Assembly: GCA_964561655.1 (NCBI GenBank) | Contig: CAZLQG010000003.1 | Location: 1-40,260 of the forward strand | DNA length: 40,260 nt | Direction: 5' to 3' | From: CAZLQG01 sp964561655 | GTDB lineage: Bacteria; Patescibacteriota; Doudnabacteria; UBA920 | Shown: in pieces, positions 24,144 through 31,264 of the stretch | Position numbering within the stretch: the first letter of the stretch is position 1 | Layout: every line of letters begins with the position of its first letter | Program-made: the position numbers and the translations under genes | Notes under the pieces: model-generated | Seen by the model: only the letters and a program-made list of their open reading frames with translations | Database searches by the model: none | What the model was told of the DNA's origin: nothing

Positions 24144-24213
24144 TTGACAGACAAACATTCAAGCATCTATAACATGGCATTCAAAGGCTCAAGCCGCGTG
24201 CTTGAGCCTTTGA
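24144..24213 (+). promoter_or_regulatory. Promoter-like boxes followed by a perfect 15-bp stem-loop
   Basis: TTGACA (24144-24149), 18 bp, TATAAC (24168-24173); about 6 nt later TTCAAAGGCTCAAGC (24179-24193) pairs perfectly with GCTTGAGCCTTTGAA (24199-24213) around CGCGT. No T-run follows, so it is not a classical terminator for ppsA. A transcript starting here would carry the hairpin at its 5' end and read into tRNA-Ser. GACAAACATT is directly repeated at 24133 and 24149. Confidence 0.45.
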
Positions 24214-24230
24214 AATAGGAACATCTGGGC

Positions 24231-24259
24231 TTGAGTTTTGGCGCATTTTTTGCTAGATT
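24231..24259 (+). promoter_or_regulatory. Promoter of tRNA-Ser
   Basis: TTGAGT (24231-24236), exactly 17 bp, TAGATT (24254-24259), 24 nt before the mature tRNA 5' end. Confidence 0.5.
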
Positions 24260-24283
24260 GATTTAAGCCATTAGATATTTTTT

Positions 24284-24375
24284 GGAAGGATCGCATAGTG
24301 GTCTAGTGCGGCTGCTTGGAGAGCAGCTAACGGGGTCAAACCCGTTCGAGGGTTCGAATCCCTCTCCTTCCGCCA
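24284..24375 (+). tRNA. tRNA-Ser (anticodon GGA)
   Basis: The acceptor GGAAGGA pairs with TCCTTCC, followed by discriminator G and an encoded CCA (24373-24375). The anticodon arm is GCTGC-TTGGAGA-GCAGC, giving anticodon GGA. A long variable arm (ACGGG/CCCGT) is the class II hallmark of tRNA-Ser. The T arm is GAGGG-TTCGAAT-CCCTC. It reads UCC and UCU codons. Confidence 0.97.
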
Positions 24376-24405
24376 AAAAATCCGTGATAGTTTACGGATT
24401 TTTTG
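24376..24405 (+). terminator. Rho-independent terminator after tRNA-Ser
   Basis: AAAAAATCCGT and ACGGATTTTTT form an 11-bp stem immediately after the CCA end; the T-tract lies in the 3' arm. Confidence 0.88.
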
Positions 24406-24498
24406 ATGCCAAAACAAAGGATGTTTTAAGGTTGCCAGCGGGGGTGTTTTACTGGTAAAATTAATAGGCAACGCCTTTATCTTTAAGCTTTTTTATTT

Positions 24499-25086
24499 AT
24501 GAGTTTTCTTTCTCCCAAAGTTTTGCGGGCTGTAGAATTTGCCGCAGTTGCGCACGACCATCAATATAGGAAATTTCCGGCGAAAGTACCCTATCTTTCC
24601 CACATAGCGGCAGTGGTTTTAATTTTGTGCAAGTCAGGTTTTGACAAGGATGTTTTAGCGGCTGGGGCTTTGCACGATGTTTTGGAAGATACCAAATTGT
24701 CCAGAGCAGAGATAGAGCAAAATTTTGGAAAGAAAGTTTTGGAATTGGTAGAGGCCGTGACGGAGCGCAAGAGCATGCCTTGGAAGGAACGTAAAGAGGA
24801 ATATTTAAAACGTTTGCAGACTGCCAGTGAGGAAGCAAAAGCCATTTCGGGCGCCGACCTTTTGGCTAACCGCGCCAGCAATTTGGCGGGGCTAAAAAAA
24901 GGAATCAATCCCTGGGTTAAATTTGCGGACCAGGAAGCCCCCAAAGACCACGCGAAGAAAATCTTTGACATAGACAGACAAAGGTTTGAAATAATCAAAC
25001 AGGGTATCAATATCCCTTTCGTTCCTGAATTGGAAAACGTGATGAAGGAAGTGGAAGAACTTAGTTGGAAACTACTTGGGCAGTAG
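24499..25086 (+). CDS. HD-domain hydrolase, MESH1/SpoT-like
   Basis: 195 residues. HD metal-site residues: AVAHDHQYRK (His near 19), YLSHIAAVV, GALHDVLEDT (His-Asp near 60) and a late ADLLANRASNL. This is the order in stand-alone (p)ppGpp hydrolases of the MESH1/RelA-SpoT HD group; no synthetase, TGS or ACT domain is attached. Expected role: removal of pyrophosphate from (p)ppGpp or related nucleotides. The final Asp is in GADLLANR rather than the usual K-x-A-D-x-x-x-N of SpoT, so substrate is provisional. It follows tRNA-Ser and precedes dnaG. Confidence 0.75.
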   Translation: MSFLSPKVLRAVEFAAVAHDHQYRKFPAKVPYLSHIAAVVLILCKSGFDKDVLAAGALHDVLEDTKLSRAEIEQNFGKKVLELVEAVTERKSMPWKERKEEYLKRLQTASEEAKAISGADLLANRASNLAGLKKGINPWVKFADQEAPKDHAKKIFDIDRQRFEIIKQGINIPFVPELENVMKEVEELSWKLLGQ

Positions 25087-25144
25087 ATTTGTATTGGCTT
25101 AATTTTTTTACAGGATTTGATTAAGTTGCTAAGCATTTGTTGCT

Positions 25145-25275
25145 GCCATAAATTCCAAATTACAAATAACAAAACACAAACAAATTACAAATCACAATGA
25201 CCAAAATGCCAAATTGTTTGATATTTGAAATTTAAAAATTGTAATTTGTTTGGTGCTTGTGATTTGTTTTTTGGA
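25145..25275. repeat. AT-rich imperfect palindromic element, second copy
   Basis: Left half words AATTCCAAATTACAAATAAC, AACACAAACAAATTACAAA are mirrored by TTGTAATTTGTTTGG, TTGTGATTTG and TTTTTTGGAATTT on the right. It shares TTTGTTTGG, CTTG and TGTGATTTG with the element at 10630-10738. Its right end runs into the dnaG leader. Confidence 0.5.
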
Positions 25276-25287
25276 ATTTTACCTTTT

Positions 25288-27063
25288 ATGCCGGACAACA
25301 CATTGCAAGAAATTAAAGACCGTCTTAATATTGCCGAAGTCATCGGGGGTTATATTCCTATTAAAAAAGCCGGCGGTAACTACAAGGCGGTTTGTCCCTT
25401 TCATAGCGAAAAAACGCCGTCTTTGATGATTTCGCCATCAAAGCAGATTTGGCATTGTTTCGGCTGCGGCGAGGGAGGCGATGTTTTCGGTTTTGTCATG
25501 CGCTATGAAAATTTGCAATTCCGTGAGGTTTTGAAAATTTTGGCGGACAAGGCCGGGGTAAAATTACCGGCTTACAGCCAGCAGTCAAAAATCAGCGAAG
25601 ACCAAAAAGCCCCGCTTTTGCGGATTAATGATTTTGCCTCGCGTTTTTACCATCAAATTTTAACAAGCGAAAAGCAGGGCGTAAAAGCTTTGGAATATTT
25701 AAAGCAGCGGGGGCTTAATTCGGAAACTATCAAAAAATGGAGGATAGGTTTTGCTCCGGATGATTTTCATGTTTTGGAAAAGGCTTTGGCAAAAAAACAG
25801 GTGAATGTCAATGATTTAGTCAAGGCCGGAGTGAGCGCAAGGAACGAAAAAGGCCAGGTTTATGACAGGTTCCGTGGCAGGATTACTTTTCCGATTTTTA
25901 ATTACTATAACGAGGTTGTGGGATTTTCCGCCAGGATCTTAAATGGCGACCGGCAAGCTGCTAAATACGTTAATTCCCCCGAAACCTTAATTTACAATAA
26001 AAGCAAAATTTTATTCGGTTTAAATTTTGCCAAGGAATCAATCCGAAAAAAAGACGAGGTTATAATTGTAGAAGGGCAAATGGACTGTATTTCCGCGCAC
26101 CAAGCGGGCTTTGCCAACGTGGTGGCCTCCAGCGGCACGGCTTTGACTTTTGACCAGTTGTCGCTTTTAGGCAGGCTTACTAAGCATTTAAAGTTTTGCT
26201 TGGACGCGGACGAAGCGGGGTTTGCCGCTACCAAAAGGGCGATAGAAATTTATTTAGGACAGGATCTAAGTATAAAGATTGTAGACCTGGCGGGTGCCAA
26301 GGATCCGGATGAGTTAATTAAAAGAGATTTTCGGCAATTTGAGCAGCAAGTAAAAACCGCTCCGTTGTTTTTGGATTATTACATTGAAAAGTTATTTAAA
26401 AATTTTGCCGGCGATTCGGTAGAGCAAAAAAAACAGATTGCCGGAGAAATTTTGTCTTTGGTTAAATATCTTCAGGACCCTGTAGAACAAGATCATTATG
26501 TAAATTTGCTGGCTGAAAAGTTCAACGCAAGCGCTAAAGTTTTATGGGAAGCTTTGGCTAAAATTAAACTGAAATTTAGCGTATCTTTTAGTCCCCAAAG
26601 TTTATCCAAACAGCCTAAAGCGGTTAAATCCGCAGAGCCGCAGTTGATTTTGGAAAAAGAAATTTTGGGCGGGGTTTTGCTGTATCCGAATTTTGCGAAC
26701 TTCGCTTTCAGCCTTTTAGAAGCGGAAGATTTTGAAAGTTATGAGGTAAAAAAAATATTGGAGCCGGCTTTTCAGGACGGGAATATAAATCAGATTGGGC
26801 AAGATTCCAGCCTAGCCAAAGAGGCGGTTTTTATGGTAGAATCACGATTGGACGAACTTGGCAAAGACGAGCAGGTATTGATGAAGATTTTGAAAGTAGA
26901 TTTAAGGGATTTGAAATTACAGAGCGTGAAGCGTAGGCAACATAATTTGTTGACGGAAATCAAAAGAGCTGAAAATCAAAAAGATAAACAACAATTGAGC
27001 CAACTCAATAAAGAGTTTGCTGCGATTTCGGATTTAAGAATAAAATTGGAAAAAGGATTTTAA
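25288..27063 (+). CDS. dnaG: DNA primase
   Basis: 591 residues from ATG 25288 (MPDNTLQEIKDRLNIAEVI). The earlier in-frame ATG 25225 lies in the AT-rich repeat and would add hydrophobic, non-conserved residues. The CHC2 zinc-binding domain CPFHSEKTPSLMIS ... HCFGCGEGGDVFGF occupies about 37-75. The catalytic TOPRIM domain has IIVEGQMDCISAHQAG (near 258-273) and CLDADEAGFAATKRA. The C-terminal helicase-interaction domain is present but diverged. It makes replication primers. It is followed by rpoD after 4 nt, the macromolecular-synthesis operon order. Confidence 0.95.
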   Translation: MPDNTLQEIKDRLNIAEVIGGYIPIKKAGGNYKAVCPFHSEKTPSLMISPSKQIWHCFGCGEGGDVFGFVMRYENLQFREVLKILADKAGVKLPAYSQQSKISEDQKAPLLRINDFASRFYHQILTSEKQGVKALEYLKQRGLNSETIKKWRIGFAPDDFHVLEKALAKKQVNVNDLVKAGVSARNEKGQVYDRFRGRITFPIFNYYNEVVGFSARILNGDRQAAKYVNSPETLIYNKSKILFGLNFAKESIRKKDEVIIVEGQMDCISAHQAGFANVVASSGTALTFDQLSLLGRLTKHLKFCLDADEAGFAATKRAIEIYLGQDLSIKIVDLAGAKDPDELIKRDFRQFEQQVKTAPLFLDYYIEKLFKNFAGDSVEQKKQIAGEILSLVKYLQDPVEQDHYVNLLAEKFNASAKVLWEALAKIKLKFSVSFSPQSLSKQPKAVKSAEPQLILEKEILGGVLLYPNFANFAFSLLEAEDFESYEVKKILEPAFQDGNINQIGQDSSLAKEAVFMVESRLDELGKDEQVLMKILKVDLRDLKLQSVKRRQHNLLTEIKRAENQKDKQQLSQLNKEFAAISDLRIKLEKGF

Positions 27064-27067
27064 TTTT

Positions 27068-28357
27068 ATGCCTAAAAAAAAGAAAAAGGCCGTAAAAAAG
27101 AAGGCTAAAAAGTCCAAAAAGAAGCCTAAAAAGGCGTTAAAAAAACGTCTGTTTAGGGCTTTGGGCAAAAAGAAACTGAAGAAAAAGGCTGAAGGTAAAA
27201 GAAAAGTCCAGCAAGTTTTGCCGTTGGACGAAATTTCTAAGGAAAAAGTGGAAAAGGTTTTGAAGAAGTTAATGGTTAAAGGCGCGGAGAGAGGTTTTGT
27301 TACGGAAGCGGAGATTATCCACACAATGCCGTTTTTAGAGGAAGACCTACCGGCTTTGGAAAAACTCATGGATAATTTGGAAAAGCGGGGAGTGGAAGTA
27401 GTGGATCAGGAGGTAGCCAGCGTGTGGGAGCAGAACAAACCTGTGGAAGAAGTGGAAGCCAAGACGGTAAAACAAAAAAAAGCCAAAAAGGACAAAGAAA
27501 TGCTGGCCGTGGCATTGGATTTGGGCAATATTTATGACGATTCAATTCAGATGTACTTGCGTGAAATCGGCAAAGTGCCTTTGCTTACCTCGGGAGAGGA
27601 GGTTGAGTTGGCCAAACGGATAGAAAAAGATGACGTCGCCGCAAGGAAGAAGCTCACCGAAGCAAATTTGCGTTTAGTGGTTTCCATAGCCAAAAAATAT
27701 ATGGGCCGGAACTTGGGGCTTTTGGATTTAATTCAGGAAGGAAATCTAGGTTTGTTCAGAGCCGTGGAAAAATTTGACTGGACTAAGGGTTATAAATTTT
27801 CCACTTACGCGACTTGGTGGATTCGCCAGGCCATTACCCGCGCTTTGGCAGATCAATCCCGCACCATCCGCATTCCGGTGCATATGGTGGAGACTTTAAA
27901 CAAATACGCGCAGGCACAAAGGCAGCTGGTGCAGGATTTAGGCAGGGAGCCTTTGCCGGAAGAGATTGCGGCGGAAATGGGCATTGAAGTAGAGAAAGTA
28001 TATCATCTCAAAAAAATTTCGCAGGAAACCGTATCTATTGATTCGCCGGTAGGCGAAGATGACGGAGAAGATTCTTCTTTAGGGGATTTCATTGTAGACG
28101 AAGATACTACCAAGCCTAACGAAATGGCCGGCCGGCAGATTTTAAAGGAATATGTGCAGAATATTTTAAAGGACTTGGATCCAAGGGAGCAAAAGATATT
28201 AAAGATGCGTTTTGGTTTGGAAGACGGCGTCTACCATACTTTGGAGGAGGTTGGCGCGGAATTCGGCGTTACCAGGGAGCGGATTAGGCAAATTGAAAGT
28301 AAGGCCTTAGAGCGCATCCGCGAGCATGTGGATGTGAATAAATTAAGAGATTATTAG
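27068..28357 (+). CDS. rpoD: Primary RNA polymerase sigma factor
   Basis: 429 residues. An extremely lysine-rich N-terminal tail (25 Lys in the first 47 residues) is followed by a region 1.1-like segment (about 55-115), region 1.2 (DDSIQMYLREIGKVPLLTSGEE), region 2 (LTEANLRLVVSIAKKYMGRN, FSTYATWWIRQAITRALADQ: -10 recognition), region 3 and region 4 (LGVTRERIRQIESKALERIR-type helix-turn-helix; here FGVTRERIRQIE) for -35 binding. The matching TTGACA/TATAAT promoters in this window fit it. Transcribed with dnaG, 4 nt apart. Confidence 0.96.
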   Translation: MPKKKKKAVKKKAKKSKKKPKKALKKRLFRALGKKKLKKKAEGKRKVQQVLPLDEISKEKVEKVLKKLMVKGAERGFVTEAEIIHTMPFLEEDLPALEKLMDNLEKRGVEVVDQEVASVWEQNKPVEEVEAKTVKQKKAKKDKEMLAVALDLGNIYDDSIQMYLREIGKVPLLTSGEEVELAKRIEKDDVAARKKLTEANLRLVVSIAKKYMGRNLGLLDLIQEGNLGLFRAVEKFDWTKGYKFSTYATWWIRQAITRALADQSRTIRIPVHMVETLNKYAQAQRQLVQDLGREPLPEEIAAEMGIEVEKVYHLKKISQETVSIDSPVGEDDGEDSSLGDFIVDEDTTKPNEMAGRQILKEYVQNILKDLDPREQKILKMRFGLEDGVYHTLEEVGAEFGVTRERIRQIESKALERIREHVDVNKLRDY

Positions 28358-28580
28358 ACAAGTTCCAAAAATCAAATTATAAATTTTAAATAAAAACTCA
28401 AAACTAAATTTTAAACATTTTCGACTTGTTGAGAAATTGGATATTAGAAATTGGGAATTCTCAGATATTGAAAAAAGCTAGTTTTTGACATCTGAAAAGA
28501 CATATTTTATAGTCAAACTTTCGGCCATTGATAACTTATCCACTCATACAAAATCCTCCTAAGAATAAGGGGGATTTTTT
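28358..28580 (+). other. Intergenic stretch after rpoD, with terminator and an internal promoter-like site
   Basis: An AT-rich stretch (28365-28465) weakly resembles the palindromic elements at 10630 and 25145. TTGACA (28485-28490), 17 bp, TATAGT (28508-28513) could start a short transcript. A terminator stem AAATCCTCCT/AAGGGGGATTT with a T6 tail ends at 28580. The hypothetical RNA between would be about 60 nt. Confidence 0.5.
28550..28580 (+). terminator. Rho-independent terminator after rpoD
   Basis: AATCCTCCT (about 28552-28560) pairs with AAGGGGGATT (28567-28576), followed by T6. Confidence 0.82.
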
Positions 28581-28619
28581 GGTGTTGACATCAGATTTTT
28601 ATCGGGCGATAATTAAAGC

Positions 28620-28820
28620 AGAAAGGAAAGTAATAGATGCGAGCAGTTGCTAATAGCGGGTGACTTTTCCCGCGAAATTAGCGGTAAACCCAAAAGGCGG
28701 TTAGCCTTCTTGCATCAAAAGCAATTAAAAGAGAATATCGCAATGATGGGAAAAGTTTGCTCGGAAAGTTAAAGCCCAGCGCCAATCTGGAAAGTCAGAT
28801 GGAAGCTGGGTTTTAACGTT
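28620..28820 (+). ncRNA. Candidate structured non-coding RNA with own promoter and terminator
   Basis: Promoter TTGACA (28585-28590), exactly 17 bp, GATAAT (28608-28613). The predicted RNA of about 200 nt has P1 GATGCGAG/CTTGCATC (28636-28643 with 28709-28716) enclosing P2 GCTAAT..GCGGG/CCCGC..ATTAGC (28649-28682) and P3 AAGGC-GGTTA-GCCTT (28694-28708). The P3 loop GGTT can pair with AACC at 28687-28690, a possible pseudoknot. The 3' end is a long stem GCCCAGC/GCTGGG (28773-28810) followed by TTTT. No ORF runs through it. It matches no RNA family I can name; 6S, SRP, tmRNA and RNase P signatures were looked for and not seen. Confidence 0.6.
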
Positions 28821-28837
28821 GGTTTTATTTTAATATC

Positions 28838-29935
28838 CTACAAGTTTAACAGCACGGCCGCTATCCAGGGGAAGGCAAGCGTAACGTCGCTTTGAATTAT
28901 TTGGTAATAACTTTCGGTAGAAAGTTTGTCCCAGGTTATTTTTTCTTTTCCGCCCGCGCCGGAATAAGAGCCGTAAGACATAGGTGAGGAACCGATTTCA
29001 ATAAAGCCTGCCCAGTCCCGCACTTTTGGCAGGCGAAGGTCGTGTTTTAAAGAAGGAACTATACAGATCGGAAAGTCTCCGGCTATCCCTCCGCCGAGCT
29101 GCAAGAAGGCAATGGGGTGCTTTTTAGATTCTTTCATATACCAGTCATAAAGCAGATGGAAATATTCGAGACCGGTCTTCGTTATGTCAGGGCTGATGGT
29201 GATGTCGCCTTTTTTCTTGTGCGGTCCGTTATAAGTATAGCTGGCAAAAATATTTCCCATAGTGGAGTCTTCAAAACCCGGAACTACTATTGGGATATTT
29301 TTTTTGTAAGTTGCATAAACCCAAGAGTCTTCCGGATTAGACTTAGGGTCCGGGGAAATTAATTTTTCGGAAAACAGGCGCCTAAAATATTCATGCGGAA
29401 AATATCTTTTGCCTGTTTTTTGCGCCTTTTGCCACATCTTCAAAAGATGCGGTTCCATAATTCGCACGCTTTCATCCTCAGGCAAAAAAGTGTCGGTAAT
29501 GCGGCGGAGCCCTGCATCGCGCAGTTCTGCCTCCTGCTTTGGGGTTAGTTCAGTGTAGCGGGGGATATAAGCATAGTGGGAATGCGCAACATAGCGGTAA
29601 TATGATTCTTCGTGGTTTGCGCCGGTTGCGGAAATTATATGAACCTTGTTTTTTCTAATAAGCTCCGCAAGCATCACTCCTACCTGGAAAGAACTTAAAG
29701 CCCCGGCCAGAGTTACCATTAATTTTCCGCCGTTTTTTAAATGATTTTTCAGCCATAAAGCTGCCTGCATGGTGGCGCCGGCATTGGTGTGGTTTAGGGT
29801 TTTTTGCGCGTATGCGGAAACAGGAGAGGAGGCTTTTTTTACAAAAGCATTTAGCTCACCTTTTGAAGTATTTTTTTCCGGTTCAATAAGCTGTCTTAGC
29901 CCTGGGGAAAGTTTTTTAAGTTTACTTTTTTTCAT
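28838..29935 (-). CDS. Deoxyhypusine synthase-family protein (polyamine aminobutyl transfer)
   Basis: 365 residues. Family landmarks: TLAGALSSFQVGVML (NAD pocket, near 75-90), TGANHEES, IAFLQLGGGIAGDFPI and SYSGAGGKEKITWDKLS, whose lysine (near 335) corresponds to the catalytic lysine of deoxyhypusine synthase; then VTLAFPWIAAVLL. Bacteria lack eIF5A, and bacterial homologues are thought to make homospermidine or a related polyamine by transferring the aminobutyl group of spermidine or putrescine. Last gene of a minus-strand operon after an agmatinase-family gene and an SMR transporter, which supports polyamine metabolism. Substrate inferred only. Confidence 0.85.
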   Translation of the reverse strand: MKKSKLKKLSPGLRQLIEPEKNTSKGELNAFVKKASSPVSAYAQKTLNHTNAGATMQAALWLKNHLKNGGKLMVTLAGALSSFQVGVMLAELIRKNKVHIISATGANHEESYYRYVAHSHYAYIPRYTELTPKQEAELRDAGLRRITDTFLPEDESVRIMEPHLLKMWQKAQKTGKRYFPHEYFRRLFSEKLISPDPKSNPEDSWVYATYKKNIPIVVPGFEDSTMGNIFASYTYNGPHKKKGDITISPDITKTGLEYFHLLYDWYMKESKKHPIAFLQLGGGIAGDFPICIVPSLKHDLRLPKVRDWAGFIEIGSSPMSYGSYSGAGGKEKITWDKLSTESYYQIIQSDVTLAFPWIAAVLLNL

Positions 29936-29976
29936 AGTTCTTTTATTACGAGGATATTCTAACTTAAAATATTTAA

Positions 29977-30297
29977 TTATTCAATATTTAAAAGCACAAT
30001 GCTGGTTAAGCCTAAAAGAATGCCAATTTTGGCCCAGATGCTGATTTGTTCCTTAAACCAAAATAGGCCTATAAATACGACTAGGATCAAATTTAGAAGG
30101 GTAAAAATAATGATTGCTTTGGAAAGAGCCTCGTATTTAAGGGATAGCGCCCACAGCACACCACCTAAAAAGTAAACCCCAAAGCCTACCAGCAAGGTTG
30201 TGAGATTATCGCTTAAAGACCATTTTTTAAAGAAAAAATCTCCGGCAACTTCTAGCAAAACGGCGGTAAGAATCAGAATGTAAAAGATTAAGCTCAT
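29977..30297 (-). CDS. Small multidrug resistance (SMR)-type transporter
   Basis: 106 residues with four predicted membrane helices, the SMR size. Helix 1 has the conserved acidic residue: TAVLLEVAGDFFFKKW (Glu near 16), matching the AEVIGT segment around Glu14 of EmrE, which couples proton and substrate. SMR pumps work as dimers; some pairs (MdtJI) export spermidine. Its ATG overlaps the stop of the agmatinase-family gene by 4 nt, and the DHS-like gene follows 41 nt later, so polyamine or guanidine export is the contextual inference. EamA-type half transporters are an alternative label. Confidence 0.75.
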   Translation of the reverse strand: MSLIFYILILTAVLLEVAGDFFFKKWSLSDNLTTLLVGFGVYFLGGVLWALSLKYEALSKAIIIFTLLNLILVVFIGLFWFKEQISIWAKIGILLGLTSIVLLNIE

Positions 30298-31181
30298 TGG
30301 AATTTAAAGCCTATTATTTTATAAACTAACCTGGCGGCCAGAAGGTCTGCTGCGTGGAAGTTTTTTTGAGGAGCAAATTCAACTACGTCAGAACCTATAA
30401 CGTTCTTATTTTTAAAAACAGTTTTTAAAATGTCTAAACTAGGCCACCATAGCAGTCCCCCCGGTTCGGGGGTGCCGGTTGCCGGCATTATTGAAGGGTC
30501 GAACGCATCAATATCAAAAGTTATATAAACATCTTTTGTGGGAATCGCTTTTGCGATATCTGCCGGTTTAAATTTTTGCCAAGCCCAGAATGTTGAAATT
30601 CTTTTTTTGTTATTTTTTCTGAATTCCTGTTCTCCGTCAGAATCACCGAGGGTTCTTATACCAACTTGGACCACATATTTAATTGGCAGATTTTTCATTG
30701 ACTGGTGGATTACCGAAGCGTGGCTATAAATGGAACCGTCATAAGATTTTCTCATATCTGAATGGGCGTCAAATTGCAAAACTGTCAAATTTTTATATTG
30801 AGAACAAATTCCTTTGAGCGCTCCTTGAGTAATAGAATGTTCTCCTCCCAGTACTAGAGGAAATTTTTTGTCTTTAACTATTTTGCCAGTGATATTTGCT
30901 AGCAGGTTAAGGGTTTTTTTTGGATCTTTGGAGAGCCGTGGTTCGGCCAGCGTAAACATCCCATGTTTGTAGGCAGCTTTTTTGGTTTGTTCATCAATGG
31001 CTTCTACCTGCCGACTGGCTTCAATAATCGCCTTTGGACCATTTTTTGTTCCGCTCCCATAGCTTACGGTGGCTTCATATCCAAAAGGAACGATTACTAC
31101 TTTAGCTTTTTTGTAGCTTGTATTAAACTCGTTTTTCTTTAAAATTTCTAAAAATCCTTTTTTATGTAGTCGGAATTTCAT
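30294..31181 (-). CDS. speB: Agmatinase / ureohydrolase family protein
   Basis: 295 residues. Binuclear manganese motifs of the family are complete: GGEHSITQG (near 110), QFDAHSDMR (near 137) and TFDIDAFDPS (near 221). The fold hydrolyses a guanidino group to urea; in agmatinase agmatine gives putrescine. The symbol reflects the best contextual guess: the operon continues with an SMR transporter and a DHS-like enzyme. No arginine decarboxylase is visible in the window, so other guanidino substrates remain possible. A TATATT box 7 nt before the ATG suggests a leaderless mRNA. The end overlaps the SMR gene by 4 nt. Confidence 0.85.
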   Translation of the reverse strand: MKFRLHKKGFLEILKKNEFNTSYKKAKVVIVPFGYEATVSYGSGTKNGPKAIIEASRQVEAIDEQTKKAAYKHGMFTLAEPRLSKDPKKTLNLLANITGKIVKDKKFPLVLGGEHSITQGALKGICSQYKNLTVLQFDAHSDMRKSYDGSIYSHASVIHQSMKNLPIKYVVQVGIRTLGDSDGEQEFRKNNKKRISTFWAWQKFKPADIAKAIPTKDVYITFDIDAFDPSIMPATGTPEPGGLLWWPSLDILKTVFKNKNVIGSDVVEFAPQKNFHAADLLAARLVYKIIGFKFQ

Positions 31182-31264
31182 GGATTTTAATATATTGATG
31201 TAAAGGTATTTTAGCTTTTTTGGGCTTTATTTGCAAAGATTTTGATGCTATAATTTAGTCTAAT

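Noticed and set aside
28620..28820. 6S, SRP, tmRNA or RNase P RNA
   Set aside because: No 6S long bulged stem, SRP GGAA-loop domain, tRNA-like tmRNA end or RNase P GAGGAAAGTCC core could be found.
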